This document shows, piece after piece, positions 13,875-23,349 of a stretch of 52,431 nt of DNA. Every line of letters starts with the position of its first letter. Position 1 is the first letter of the stretch. Source of the stretch: an uncultured Lachnospiraceae bacterium (GTDB lineage Bacteria; Bacillota; Clostridia; Lachnospirales; Lachnospiraceae); NCBI GenBank assembly GCA_900316395.1, contig ONCT01000005.1, forward strand, positions 1-52,431. The letters are read 5' to 3'. The notes below the pieces were generated by a model that did no database searches, had not been told where the DNA came from, and was given only the letters and a program-made list of their open reading frames with translations. The translations under genes were made by a program, and so were the position numbers.

Positions 13875-14789
13875 TTAATTTAATCGTGAACTATGATACC
13901 CACCATATGACTTTTTATTTTTCATTTCGTCGCTTTCATTGACGAACATAATCATATCATCAACAATCTTCTTCGCTTCAACATCATCGTATGCCTTAAG
14001 GCAATCCACAGCCTTCTTAACCTTCTTTCTAACATCAGGTGGAAGCTCATAACCCTTCAATTCCTTAAGCCTGTCAAGGGCTTCAGCTGTCTTATAGGAA
14101 TCTAAATCATCCATTGTAGCATTTAACCTGGTGATAATCTCCGGCATACTAATTGGCGTAAGGGCCGAACTATCAACATTATCGAGCATATAATCAAGCA
14201 TCTCCATAATATGCTCAACCATCTCTAATGCCCCGTCATAGTTATCAGCCTCTAACTTAATCTTGACGTTGTTAAGACGTCCTAGAATCTCATCATCCAT
14301 CTTGAATTGAAGCATCTCTTCAATCTCTTTCTTAACCTTATCCTCTTCAAGGTCAAGAAGCTCGTGGTAAATGTTATTAACTCTCTGGGCCAATTCCTCA
14401 TTTTCAAGAGGCAGAACACCCAGCTTCTTAAATACATTATCTATTCTCATCTTAAGGTCGTCAGCGTCGAAGGGCTTGGTAATGAAATCCACTATTCCCA
14501 GCTTCGAACCCTCTAGTACAGTCTGAGCATCTCTCTTAGCAGTTAGAAATATTACAGGAACATCAACCCCATTTTCCTGGGTTCTAATCTCACGAAGTGT
14601 CTCTATTCCATCCATAATTGGCATCTGAACATCAAGAAGAATCATATCGCAAGTCTCTCTATATAAGTACTTGATTGCACGTCTTCCTGTTAACATTGGA
14701 ATAATATCATATCTGTCGCTTAATTCTTGTTCAACTGTGGCCAGATTAACGGTATTGTCATCAACTACCATTATTTTCATTCTGCTCAT
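13875..14789 (-). CDS. response regulator with long helical C-terminus
   Basis: 304 residues. Residues 1-125 are a receiver domain (VVDDN, phospho-acceptor D53 in LLDVQMP, T in FLTAKRD, K in TKPF). Residues 135-300 are helical and acidic with no DNA-binding or enzyme domain that I recognise; two tetrapeptide-like repeats about ELLDLEEDK / EMLDYMLDN suggest a helical bundle. It overlaps the end of the kinase gene by 29 bases with GGAGGAGA before its ATG, so coupled expression with the kinase is clear. The C-terminus may be a partner-binding module or Hpt-like bundle. Confidence 0.88.
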   Translation of the reverse strand: MSRMKIMVVDDNTVNLATVEQELSDRYDIIPMLTGRRAIKYLYRETCDMILLDVQMPIMDGIETLREIRTQENGVDVPVIFLTAKRDAQTVLEGSKLGIVDFITKPFDADDLKMRIDNVFKKLGVLPLENEELAQRVNNIYHELLDLEEDKVKKEIEEMLQFKMDDEILGRLNNVKIKLEADNYDGALEMVEHIMEMLDYMLDNVDSSALTPISMPEIITRLNATMDDLDSYKTAEALDRLKELKGYELPPDVRKKVKKAVDCLKAYDDVEAKKIVDDMIMFVNESDEMKNKKSYGGYHSSRLN

Positions 14790-17670
14790 TTGTCTCTCCT
14801 CCTACAGATTGTCCGTATGCACTTAGTATATTAATTATTCCTTCTTCTGCACCGTCATCATCATACATCTTGAATTGTAGGGATATTTCCTCAAGCTGCG
14901 AGGTAGTTTCATCGTCTAGCTTGTATTTTAACAAATCCTGCAATTCGTTATAAGCTTCCTTACTCTTGAAATCCTGCGACAGTTCTAATATATGTCGAAG
15001 TTTCCTAATAAGCTTATTACGAGTCATTCCGTCGACTTTGTCTTCCTTTGCAGTTTCCTTGATTATGCCTTTTTTAAGTAGTACCCCTTTAATTTCCTCT
15101 AGTATTTTACCATATTCTTCGCAGAGTTTCTCGTAATTTTTATTAATATAATCGATATCTTTGTCTTTTGCGGCAAATTCATGCTCTTTTGCATGCTTAG
15201 ATAAGTCATTCGCACCTATTGTAAGACTGGTGCTTTTGAGCCCATGAACATATATCTCATAATTGTCTATGTCCTTATTCTCATAGGCAGTTCTAATTTC
15301 ACTTAGCTTAGCTGCACCCTCAAGATAGAATAACTCTAGAAGCTTCAAATAATCATTAAGAGTCATTTCCCTCTTATCTAGGACTCCACGAGAATCAACA
15401 CCCTTCATATTCAGCTCTGAGAAATCATCATCTACGAATTCCGTCTTGTCGATTACTTCATCACTAAATTCCATGTTACTTTTTGGAATCAGATTAACAA
15501 GCCTGTCGTATAGCTCAATCTTATCAAGTGGCTTCGGCAGATAATCGTCAAAGCCACAGTCAAGAAACATCTTATGAGCTCCCTCATAGGTATTGGCTGT
15601 AAGGGCAATAATGTACGGTTTCTTAGGCTTTGACGCGCATAATGTCCGGATATGACCAGTTGCCTCTATTCCATCCATTTCAGGCATCATGTGGTCCATC
15701 ATAATAATATCATAATCGTTGTTAGTTACAAGTTCTATCGCTTCCTTGCCCGAATTACAGGTGGTTACATCAAGCGCGTATGTCTCAAGCATTCCGTCTA
15801 CCACAAGGAGATTGATATTATTATCATCACACACAAGCACCTTCGTTACAGGAGATGTGAATATGTACCTAGGCTTGGTCTCCTCTTCGTGAATTCTATG
15901 CTTGCTAATTGGCGTTCTATCAACGATTCTTTGGGTAACTGATACCGAAAATGTTGATCCTTCGCCGTAGACTGATGATAAAGCAATCTTACCATCCATC
16001 ATATCAACTATACTCTTGGTAATAGACAGTCCAAGGCCTGTTCCTTCAATACTCTTATTGTTAATCTTGTCTACCTGCTCGAATTTCTCGAAGATAATCT
16101 TCTGGTTATCCTCCGTAATTCCAAGGCCTGTATCCTCTACTGAAAATATTAATTCAACATTTTCATTAACTATTCTTCCATTGACGGTCAAATCAACATG
16201 ACCTTTCTTAGTGAACTTAATTGCGTTGTTTAGCAGATTAATTAAAACCTGTCTTAATTTTCCATCATCTCCATACAGCTTGCATGGAAGAGACCTGTCA
16301 AGATACAGATTAGTTTTTAAGCCCTTCTCCTTGGCTGGAATTCCTATCAGGTTAAATGTGTCTGCCACAACCTCTTCTAGATAGTACTCATCCTCTACAA
16401 GCTCCATCTTGCCTGCTTCCATCTTAGAATAATCTAAGACATTATTAATAATGGAAAGCAGATTCCTGGCAGCCTTCTTAATCTGAACAGCCATATCATA
16501 TACTTTACGGCCTCTGGATTCTTCTATAACAAGCTCACTCATTCCGATAATTGCGTTCATCGGCGTTCTGATTTCATGAGACATATTAGCAAGGAATATT
16601 GATTTTGCAGCATTAGCTTCGTCAGCCTGCTCCTTTTTAAGCTTCATCTCTTCAACTGCTTTACGCTCTGACGTAACATCTACAAATGTTATTGACTGAC
16701 CAACATTTTCCCCATCAGAATCAATTATAGGGTTCCACTCGCTGTGATACATTATGCCATCCTTAATAAACTCATGGCGTCCTAAGGTATAGCCTGAATC
16801 CGCTGCAAACCTAACAAATGTATCAATATTCTTCCCTACATACTGGTCAATCTCTGTTACAATCTCCCCAGCCTTGGAATTGTAATAAAGTATCTTGCCT
16901 TCAACATCAAGTATAATTACAGGCTGTCCAAAGGAATCTAAGGCAGATTTCGCCGCTACAGCTATGATATCAAGTCCCTGCCTTCGCCAGCTAATTAGCA
17001 CCTTCAAGCTTAGGGCATAGCCTGCAACAAGCATTAGTGGGTCGTAGCCCGTAGAATATATTAGTGGCAAGGATACGAAGAATGCCGCCACACTTCCAAT
17101 AACCTGAAGCAAAAAGGTAATACCTGTTCGTTTTCTGTCCTTATCCTTCTCCTTGCTTAATCCATATGAGAGAATTGCAATCTCCGCAATTATCGGCCCG
17201 AATACCATCAGCACCCAGAACAATATGCCAAAGAGCCCCAGCTCCACCTCTATCCTTGGAAATACAGGGTCCTCCACGAAGGTAATGCTCTTATAGTACC
17301 AGCCTCCTCCAATATCTATAAACTGAACGAAGGATATTACGCCATATATAAACACAAGAATTCTTATCCAGATTGGTTCTATAATCTTGCCAATGTATTG
17401 CATACAAAATAGCAGGAAAGGCACCTGGAACATGGCAACTGCAACTGTTTCAATACATTTGCAATAATATATTAATTCGAAATTGGCAAATGGCATTATC
17501 TCACCAAGAAGTGCCATATTATATACAGCTGTGCCAAATGTCATAAATATCAAAAGTCTCTGCTGAAACTCGTTCTTTCTTATAAGAAGAAAGACTAATA
17601 CCATCATGTTAAGGGCAAGCTCTACGGATTGAAGTACGATTATTAATGTGTGTAATGTTGAACTAGTCAT
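14761..17670 (-). CDS. hybrid sensor histidine kinase (7TM-PAS-HisKA-HATPase-REC-Hpt)
   Basis: 969 residues. About seven membrane helices span residues 1-230 (7TM-type sensor), a PAS-like domain lies near 240-340, HisKA has the phospho-His at about 365 (SHEIRTPMNAIIGM), the ATPase follows at about 465-585 (DTGLGI, GTGLGLSI), a receiver has its Asp near 659 (MMDHMMPEMDG) and an Hpt domain has His near 809 (HGLKSTSL). This is a full internal phosphorelay. It forms a coupled group with the receiver protein downstream and the CapA-like gene upstream (4-base overlap). The signal is unknown; 7TM sensors often read small extracellular ligands. Confidence 0.95.
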   Translation of the reverse strand: MTSSTLHTLIIVLQSVELALNMMVLVFLLIRKNEFQQRLLIFMTFGTAVYNMALLGEIMPFANFELIYYCKCIETVAVAMFQVPFLLFCMQYIGKIIEPIWIRILVFIYGVISFVQFIDIGGGWYYKSITFVEDPVFPRIEVELGLFGILFWVLMVFGPIIAEIAILSYGLSKEKDKDRKRTGITFLLQVIGSVAAFFVSLPLIYSTGYDPLMLVAGYALSLKVLISWRRQGLDIIAVAAKSALDSFGQPVIILDVEGKILYYNSKAGEIVTEIDQYVGKNIDTFVRFAADSGYTLGRHEFIKDGIMYHSEWNPIIDSDGENVGQSITFVDVTSERKAVEEMKLKKEQADEANAAKSIFLANMSHEIRTPMNAIIGMSELVIEESRGRKVYDMAVQIKKAARNLLSIINNVLDYSKMEAGKMELVEDEYYLEEVVADTFNLIGIPAKEKGLKTNLYLDRSLPCKLYGDDGKLRQVLINLLNNAIKFTKKGHVDLTVNGRIVNENVELIFSVEDTGLGITEDNQKIIFEKFEQVDKINNKSIEGTGLGLSITKSIVDMMDGKIALSSVYGEGSTFSVSVTQRIVDRTPISKHRIHEEETKPRYIFTSPVTKVLVCDDNNINLLVVDGMLETYALDVTTCNSGKEAIELVTNNDYDIIMMDHMMPEMDGIEATGHIRTLCASKPKKPYIIALTANTYEGAHKMFLDCGFDDYLPKPLDKIELYDRLVNLIPKSNMEFSDEVIDKTEFVDDDFSELNMKGVDSRGVLDKREMTLNDYLKLLELFYLEGAAKLSEIRTAYENKDIDNYEIYVHGLKSTSLTIGANDLSKHAKEHEFAAKDKDIDYINKNYEKLCEEYGKILEEIKGVLLKKGIIKETAKEDKVDGMTRNKLIRKLRHILELSQDFKSKEAYNELQDLLKYKLDDETTSQLEEISLQFKMYDDDGAEEGIINILSAYGQSVGGETNEQNENNGS

Positions 17671-18770
17671 TGAACCTTACCTCCCGAATCTATGGTCACC
17701 TGGTTACTTATGCTATTCATGTAATTATATAAAGAGTCTGCTTCCTCCGGCGTCATCTCCCTGGTTGTGGCACCGCTGGCCTTTGCCGGAATCAAGCTGT
17801 AGCTTGGATTAACATTTTCATTATCGAAATCGATACTTAGGGCAAATGTCCTGTCTATATTCTGGTTGAATATAAAGTTGCCAAGGCTGTAGAATATAAG
17901 CTTGCCGTTGTATCTCTCGATTCCCTGAACCACATGAGGATGGGCGCCAATAATAGCGTCAGCCCCTGCATCAATTACCTGATGGCCAATGGTCTTCTGG
18001 TACTCCTCAAGCTTGTCAGTATGCTCTGTACCCCAGTGAATCATTACGAATACGAGGTTGCACTGACTCTTGGCCTCCTGCACCTTCCTGCATAGGTCCG
18101 CAGGGTCATAGGTTGTAAATACGCCAGGCTGGCTGTTCTTTACATTCCACTCAACCACAGGAATTACGCGGGATGCCGCAACAATTCCCACCTTAACGCC
18201 GTCCTTTTCGAAGGTTACAAGCTTGCTGGCCTCATCAAGATTGTGACCAGCTCCGGTAAATGGGATGTTAGCCCCATTAAGTGTAGTAAATGTATCCTCT
18301 AAAGCCTCCTTGCCGAAATCAAGCACATGATTATTAGCAAGGCCTACTGCATCAATTCCAAGCTCACCGAATATACCAACGTATTTTGGATCTATACGAA
18401 ATGTATATTGTTTATCTGGTGCCTTGGTTCCTCTAGTCGAAAATGGAAACTCTTCGTTCACCATTGTATAATCAGCATTTAACATCTTGTCGCGAAGGGT
18501 TCCTGACACAACTCCGTCGATTCCCTTGCTATTATAATTAGACAGCACATATTCGCTAAGAAGAACATCACCTGTAAACAGCATGTTCATATGTACAGGC
18601 TCCTTCTTAGCAGGAAGCTCTTCACTTGGCAAAACATTCTCAGATGTAACCTTGCTACTGCTTTCCTCATCCTGCTTCTCTATGTAACGGCCATATACAT
18701 ATAGGCCGCCTATAATTCCAAGACCGATTAATGCAACAACAAGTATAGTAATTAGTATTCTTTTCTTCAT
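17667..18770 (-). CDS. CapA/PgsA-type metallophosphatase-fold protein
   Basis: 367 residues with one N-terminal membrane helix (residues 5-27) and an extracellular PGA_cap domain. Motifs visible are FTGDVLLSEY, the Glu in NEEFPFS, LANNHVLDFG, IHWGTEHTDK and GAHPHVVQGI, which form the binuclear metal site. Related proteins act in poly-gamma-glutamate export or anchoring, but capB and capC are absent. The stop overlaps the kinase start by 4 bases, so it is linked to the signalling pair. A second family member lies at 48369-49508. Confidence 0.9.
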   Translation of the reverse strand: MKKRILITILVVALIGLGIIGGLYVYGRYIEKQDEESSSKVTSENVLPSEELPAKKEPVHMNMLFTGDVLLSEYVLSNYNSKGIDGVVSGTLRDKMLNADYTMVNEEFPFSTRGTKAPDKQYTFRIDPKYVGIFGELGIDAVGLANNHVLDFGKEALEDTFTTLNGANIPFTGAGHNLDEASKLVTFEKDGVKVGIVAASRVIPVVEWNVKNSQPGVFTTYDPADLCRKVQEAKSQCNLVFVMIHWGTEHTDKLEEYQKTIGHQVIDAGADAIIGAHPHVVQGIERYNGKLIFYSLGNFIFNQNIDRTFALSIDFDNENVNPSYSLIPAKASGATTREMTPEEADSLYNYMNSISNQVTIDSGGKVQ

Positions 18771-18805
18771 AGTAAAAACCCATCCTTATCAATATATTTT
18801 ATCAA

Positions 18806-18834
18806 TTGCATTAAACCATGTAAAGTGCTATAAT
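18806..18834 (+). promoter_or_regulatory. promoter of the ECF S operon
   Basis: TTGCAT (18806-18811), 17 bases, TATAAT (18829-18834), about 50 bases before the ATG. It lies in a 112-base spacer between divergent genes. The spacer is too short for most riboswitches, and no such structure is visible. Confidence 0.65.
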
Positions 18835-18882
18835 ACGCAATAATTTTGTATACAATACGCTATAATTAAAGGAGACTGGAAA

Positions 18883-19422
18883 ATGAATGACAAAATTAAC
18901 ACACAAACAAAAAAATTGGCATTTACAGGAGTCTTTATTGCTCTTGTATTCGCTCTTACTATCGTAGTGCGGGTACCTTCACCAACTGGAGGGTATATCA
19001 ATATCGGTGATGCCGCTGTATTAACTGCCGGAATCATCTTAGGCCCTGTATATGGAGCAATTGCTGCAGGCCTTGGCTCAGCAATTAGTGATATCGTTGC
19101 CGGCGCTGCTATATACGCGCCCGGAACACTTATAATCAAAGCTCTTATGGCCTTGGTAGTGGGATTATTCTATAAGAAATGTAAAAGCAACGGACGCCTT
19201 ATTGTGCTTCTTATATTGTCTGAGCTCATTATGGTTGCAGGATACTTTCTATATGACGCTCTTGTATTATATCTTACAGGAGGAGAAAATGTATTCTTAG
19301 CAAGCCTTGAAGAAATTGTAGGCAATTCCTTACAGGGAGCCATTGGAGTAATTGGTGCAATAATGCTAAGGAGACTATTTGAAGATATATTGACTAAAAT
19401 GAATGAGGAGAAAACAAGTTAA
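18883..19422 (+). CDS. ECF transporter S component
   Basis: 179 residues with about five or six membrane helices and the ECF S pattern: N-terminal KKLAFTGVFIALVFALT, then GGYINIGDAAVLTAGIILGPVYGAIAAGLGSAISD. S components bind a vitamin or its precursor and work with a shared EcfAA'T module, which is not in the window. The GYINIGD motif resembles the HmpT/pyrimidine-type and related S proteins, but the substrate is not certain. AAAGGAG precedes the ATG. It overlaps the DUF4250 gene by one base. Confidence 0.88.
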   Translation: MNDKINTQTKKLAFTGVFIALVFALTIVVRVPSPTGGYINIGDAAVLTAGIILGPVYGAIAAGLGSAISDIVAGAAIYAPGTLIIKALMALVVGLFYKKCKSNGRLIVLLILSELIMVAGYFLYDALVLYLTGGENVFLASLEEIVGNSLQGAIGVIGAIMLRRLFEDILTKMNEEKTS

Positions 19423-19604
19423 TGAGAGATAATCTACCAAAAGATCCAATAATTCTATTGTCTGTTGTTAATACTGCTCTTCGTGATGAGTATTCTTCCC
19501 TTGATGCTATGTGCGAAGACAAGGGATTCGACAAGGCAGAAATTATATCAGCATTAAACAAGGTCAATTATTCTTATAACGAGGAGCTTAATCAGTTCAA
19601 GTAA
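19422..19604 (+). CDS. DUF4250 family protein
   Basis: 60 residues with the hallmark sequence LPKDPIILLSVVNTALRD near the start and a C-terminal YNEELNQF. The family is small, helical, of unknown function and common in Firmicutes anaerobes. Its ATG shares a base with the stop of the S component, so it is translationally coupled. Nothing in the sequence suggests a membrane or DNA role. Confidence 0.88.
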   Translation: MRDNLPKDPIILLSVVNTALRDEYSSLDAMCEDKGFDKAEIISALNKVNYSYNEELNQFK

Positions 19605-19633
19605 ACCTATTATTAGTTAAGGAGAAATATACT

Positions 19634-20062
19634 ATGAGAAGATTCAGACTGTTTATGACTGTTGTGAAGAGATGCCATGCAGATAAAATAACAATAGGAT
19701 TATTAATCTGCTTCTTCCTTGTATCTTTGATAATCATGCTTGTTGAGCCATATATCAACAACTATGGCGATGCCATGTGGTATACCTTCGTATCTGCAAC
19801 TACCATTGGTTTTGGAGACGAAATTGTAACAACAACATTAAGTAGGTTGCTTACTGTATTAATAACACTATTCGCCTTAGTCTGGACAGCAATATTCTCT
19901 GGTGTCATCGTTACTGTATATCTAGAGGTTATAGAAAGGACTGAGAAGGAAACAGTTACTCAATTCATGGACAAGCTCGAGCATCTGTCTGAATTAGACA
20001 AATCAGAACTTGAAGAACTAGAAAACAGAGTTAAAGAAGTGCGCAAGAAATACGAACGATAG
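19634..20062 (+). CDS. two-helix potassium channel
   Basis: 142 residues. TM1 lies about residues 20-40, the pore loop carries the selectivity filter TIGFGD (near residues 56-61) and TM2 lies about residues 70-98. The C-terminal 40 residues are charged and coiled-coil-like (ELDKSELEELENRVKEVRKKY), with no RCK domain. TIGFGD in place of TVGYGD is an accepted K+ filter variant. A good AAGGAGA precedes the ATG. It is the last gene of the plus-strand operon. Confidence 0.9.
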   Translation: MRRFRLFMTVVKRCHADKITIGLLICFFLVSLIIMLVEPYINNYGDAMWYTFVSATTIGFGDEIVTTTLSRLLTVLITLFALVWTAIFSGVIVTVYLEVIERTEKETVTQFMDKLEHLSELDKSELEELENRVKEVRKKYER

Positions 20063-20085
20063 GTTGACAGGTGGTTTTGTCAACC
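20062..20085. terminator. convergent terminator hairpin
   Basis: GGTTGACA (20062-20069) and TGTCAACC (20078-20085) form a perfect 8-bp stem between the converging K+ channel and NlpC genes. It overlaps the stop codon of each gene and lacks a clean T-run, so it may act weakly in both directions. Confidence 0.5.
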
Positions 20086-21321
20086 CCAATGAATGTATGA
20101 CTTGATTTCTTCCATCCACGTATTTCCATTCTTTCTATAGACATCAAGCGAATTGATATATAGCTTCGCCAGCTTCACTGCTGATTTGTCATAATCAGAT
20201 GTGACATCCTCTGGCACATAATTAGAAAGCATACTAATAATGTATGTCTTACCCTTATATTCACCCAGATAAATCATTACATGACCACCGATATCAAGAA
20301 TGTCCCCTGGCTCTAAGACACTGAGGGCTTTTTTCTTATTGTCGTAGCCTTGAATTTGCTCGATATTGGTGCCATCCTTAATCCGCATCTGGAAGCTTCT
20401 GTTACGAGGCAGGGTATAGCCAAAGCACAGGAAAATATCTCTTATGTAGGAAGAACAATCTCTAAGGCCATCGCGTCCTCCCCAGCCATACTCATCACCC
20501 CACACACTGAATGCAAGCTGAAGAATATTGCGCCTGGTGGCAGGAAGATAGCCGATGATGGCATTACTACTGTCAATTATGCCTGTTATGTCGCAACTTA
20601 AGGTGCCATCTTCGTTTCTTGCTGGCACACAGACCTTGTAATTTCCTTTCTCATCCTTCCCTTGGAAATGTAGTTTTGTTCCCATGAAGGTTTTTGTCGA
20701 GTAGAAAATGCCTTCTATCGCCGCAGAACTATCAATAGCAATGTCGCAATCATTAGTTACCATAATGAAGCTGTCGTTATCAAAGTAGCTATCCCACGTA
20801 CTTTTGTCATCAATAATGGCTATGTTAGACTGCTTAGTCCAGCCAGTAAATTCAATAGACTTAACATAATAATATCTATGGGTTGTATCCTCTAATAGTA
20901 TGATTACAGGTGAATTCACCTTAACGAATGTCTCCTGCAGCTCGTTATATCTTACATCAAGCTCACTGTCAGTAAATATGTCTTCTGTCGGAAGATCTGT
21001 AAAAGCGGCGCCACTTACAACCACACCATATCTTAATGTCACCTCTACATCATCTGGTGGAACATTTCGATACGATTTATACTGTTCTAGCAGCTTCGGG
21101 GTTACTCTCTTACCATCAAGATAGAACTCCCGCTCATCCAAGCCAATAAGAGCCATCCAGTCCCTAAGCCATTTGCCATCTATTCTTTCATCCATTGTTA
21201 ATACAGGATTTAATAATTCTTCATCCTTAATAGTTAGTGTTTTGTCCCAGTCACAGTCACTATTATTAATCCAAAACTCCAAGGCATCATTAGGATTCAT
21301 ATTATTAAAGGTTGCTTCCAT
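20080..21321 (-). CDS. SH3-like and NlpC/P60 cell-wall peptidase
   Basis: 413 residues from ATG 21321, preceded by GAGGTGAT. The C-terminal NlpC/P60 domain has the catalytic Cys in GLRDCSSYIRD and His in IGGHVMIYLG. An SH3-like segment precedes it (residues 160-290). The family cuts gamma-D-glutamyl-diamino-acid bonds in peptidoglycan stems. The N-terminus (MEATFNNMNPNDAL) has no signal peptide, and neither does the upstream extension to 21354. It thus has the look of a secreted enzyme without the usual export signal; a sequence error, a non-classical route or an internal role are all possible. Confidence 0.85.
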   Translation of the reverse strand: MEATFNNMNPNDALEFWINNSDCDWDKTLTIKDEELLNPVLTMDERIDGKWLRDWMALIGLDEREFYLDGKRVTPKLLEQYKSYRNVPPDDVEVTLRYGVVVSGAAFTDLPTEDIFTDSELDVRYNELQETFVKVNSPVIILLEDTTHRYYYVKSIEFTGWTKQSNIAIIDDKSTWDSYFDNDSFIMVTNDCDIAIDSSAAIEGIFYSTKTFMGTKLHFQGKDEKGNYKVCVPARNEDGTLSCDITGIIDSSNAIIGYLPATRRNILQLAFSVWGDEYGWGGRDGLRDCSSYIRDIFLCFGYTLPRNRSFQMRIKDGTNIEQIQGYDNKKKALSVLEPGDILDIGGHVMIYLGEYKGKTYIISMLSNYVPEDVTSDYDKSAVKLAKLYINSLDVYRKNGNTWMEEIKSYIHWG

Positions 21322-21335
21322 ATTATCACCTCGCA

Positions 21336-21372
21336 AAACGCCCAGAATTGTCATTTTTTTGCAATTCTGGGC
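21336..21372 (-). terminator. terminator of the BspA-like gene
   Basis: An 11-bp perfect stem (21340-21350 with 21362-21372) is followed by GTTTT on the minus strand, after the stop at 21389 and before the NlpC gene. Confidence 0.8.
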
Positions 21373-21388
21373 AGTTATAGTTTATTTC

Positions 21389-22939
21389 TTAATTGATTCC
21401 ATACCATCCTATTCCTTCGTCACTCCAACCTAGAGATAGGAGCCAGACTCTTTCACCTTCATCTGGCGTGTAAATGTGTGATTGAACACCCACTTTAGTA
21501 TGAGGGTTGAATAGGCGATAAATAGGCAACCCACTACCATCTGCGAAACACCAAGCCACTCCTTCGTCATTCCAGCCATTAGATATAAGCCACTCTTTCT
21601 CTCCCACATCGGTAGTATAAAGGTGTTCGCCTGAGGCTGGGTTATAGAGTCTGAATACAGATTTCCCTAATGTAGGGGCTTTCCAGCTCACACCTTCATT
21701 ATCCCATCCACACCCTACAAGATAACTAATCTCTCCATCATCTAATGAATATAGATGCTCACCACTGAATGGGTTGTACAGGCGATATATGTTCTTATCT
21801 TCTAATGGTCTAACTAAAGTCATGCTCTTTGATTGATTCAAAGGGAGCATAGAATACTGGGTTGTCATATCATCTTGTAGCACAAACACTCCTGGCAAAT
21901 ACGCTGTATACCCCATATTAAGCGGAGTCCTTATTTCCATTAAAGACACACAACCGTCTAACATTTTCTCATATGCTCTAGTACTATCACTACTCAAACT
22001 ACTCATGTCAAAATTGCTTAAATCTAAAGTCGTTAAACCTTTACATCCTCTAAACATTTCGGACATATTCGTAACAAGGCTTGTATTAAAACCACTAACA
22101 TCTAAATTGGTCACCTTCTCACAGTCACAAAACATAGCAAGCATATTAGTAACTTTGCTTGTGTCAAATCCACTTACATCTATACTGGTCAATTCCCTAC
22201 AGTCAGCGAACATAGCTCCCATATTCGTAACATTCCTTGTATCAAAGCCGCTTACATCTAAATTAGTCAAGCTTCTACAACCAAAGAACATATTGAACAT
22301 ATCAGTAACCTGACTTGTATCAAAGCCACTTACATCCAGATTAGTCAGGTTCTGACAATAGAAAAACATACAGATCATATTTGTAACATTACTCGTATCG
22401 AAGCCACTTACGTCAACACTTTTCAGACTTCTACAGTCGTAAAACATAAAATGCATATCTGTGACATTGCTCGTATCAAAGCCACTTATGTCCAAATCAG
22501 TTAGGTTTCTACAGGTATCAAACATTTCACTCATATCTGTAACATTACTTGTATCAATATCCTTACTAAAACTAATAGATTTGGTATTTTTACAATTTCT
22601 AAAAAAAGCATAGCAATTGTCATTTAATTTGACTGTGTAGGACACCCCATCAATCGTTGCAGTAGCTGGAATGTTAACCACTTCAGCGTCACCAATATAT
22701 TTTCTAAGGACAATATTATTCCCTTCAATCTCATACTCGAAGTCTGTCTGCCAGTTGATGGAATCATACTTCTTATCGCCAAACACCTCATCAATAGTCT
22801 CGGCAGCTTCTTGAGAATTATCCTCCTGCACCTGTGCGTCATTCTCTTTCGCCTGTACATTACTAATAGGCATAGCGGTTATGCATACTGATAGTGCCAT
22901 TACTAACGCAAGTGCTGACGCAGTGATTCTTTTCTTCAT
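21389..22939 (-). CDS. BspA-like surface protein with DUF285 and DUF5648 repeats
   Basis: 516 residues. A Sec signal peptide (residues 1-30, ending near NVQAKE) is followed by a leader segment, then seven DUF285 repeats of about 23 residues in the pattern SGFDTSNVTDM..MF..C..L (about residues 125-315). The C-terminus has three DUF5648-type repeats (YRLYNP.SGEHLY, about 380-510), a predicted carbohydrate or wall-binding module found in secreted Firmicutes proteins. No LPXTG or membrane anchor. The combination suggests an adhesin held on the wall by the DUF5648 part. The next gene upstream is the cystatin-like lipoprotein, 22 bases away, likely co-transcribed. Confidence 0.92.
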   Translation of the reverse strand: MKKRITASALALVMALSVCITAMPISNVQAKENDAQVQEDNSQEAAETIDEVFGDKKYDSINWQTDFEYEIEGNNIVLRKYIGDAEVVNIPATATIDGVSYTVKLNDNCYAFFRNCKNTKSISFSKDIDTSNVTDMSEMFDTCRNLTDLDISGFDTSNVTDMHFMFYDCRSLKSVDVSGFDTSNVTNMICMFFYCQNLTNLDVSGFDTSQVTDMFNMFFGCRSLTNLDVSGFDTRNVTNMGAMFADCRELTSIDVSGFDTSKVTNMLAMFCDCEKVTNLDVSGFNTSLVTNMSEMFRGCKGLTTLDLSNFDMSSLSSDSTRAYEKMLDGCVSLMEIRTPLNMGYTAYLPGVFVLQDDMTTQYSMLPLNQSKSMTLVRPLEDKNIYRLYNPFSGEHLYSLDDGEISYLVGCGWDNEGVSWKAPTLGKSVFRLYNPASGEHLYTTDVGEKEWLISNGWNDEGVAWCFADGSGLPIYRLFNPHTKVGVQSHIYTPDEGERVWLLSLGWSDEGIGWYGIN

Positions 22940-22961
22940 AATTTAATATCCTCCTACTTAT

Positions 22962-23327
22962 TTATTGGGCTGGTACTACGCTTGTTATCTTGGCGTTGCC
23001 CTGTAAGTCTTCATATATGGTCACAATCACCTTGGTATCTGGCGCATTTTCAGCGGAGGTGTGTTCATTACATAGGAATTTGTAATTAGTTCCAGCTACC
23101 ACCTGTGTCTCTAACAGCTTTACCGGCTCGTAAGACAGCCCATCTATAGTTCCTAACGCTTTATTGAATAGCTCCCTGTGAGCATTAGTGATTGTTCCAT
23201 CCGTTGCCACAGTCCATCCCCCTGCTGTTGTCTCTTCTTGCTTAGAGCACCCAGAACAGGATGTCATAGAAAATGTGCATGCAGCAATCATACAGCATAC
23301 AATTATCTTCTTAATATTCTTCTTCAT
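22962..23327 (-). CDS. small lipoprotein with a cystatin-type QVVAG motif
   Basis: 121 residues. A type II signal peptide ends at Cys24 (MTSCSGC). Gly residues 36-37 are followed by a helix (NAHRELFNKAL) and a strand with QVVAG at 75-79, then NYKFLCNE and a C-terminal strand pair (KVIVTIYEDLQG). This order, an N-terminal Gly, a helix, QxVxG and hairpins, is that of cystatins, inhibitors of papain-like proteases. Inhibition itself is not shown by sequence. AGGAGG lies before the ATG. A 29-bp tandem repeat array sits just upstream. Confidence 0.75.
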   Translation of the reverse strand: MKKNIKKIIVCCMIAACTFSMTSCSGCSKQEETTAGGWTVATDGTITNAHRELFNKALGTIDGLSYEPVKLLETQVVAGTNYKFLCNEHTSAENAPDTKVIVTIYEDLQGNAKITSVVPAQ

Positions 23328-23349
23328 AACCCTTGCCTCCTCGTATATG

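Noticed and set aside
18771..18882. Vitamin riboswitch before the ECF S gene
   Set aside because: The spacer is only 112 bases and holds two promoters; no riboswitch-like fold is visible.
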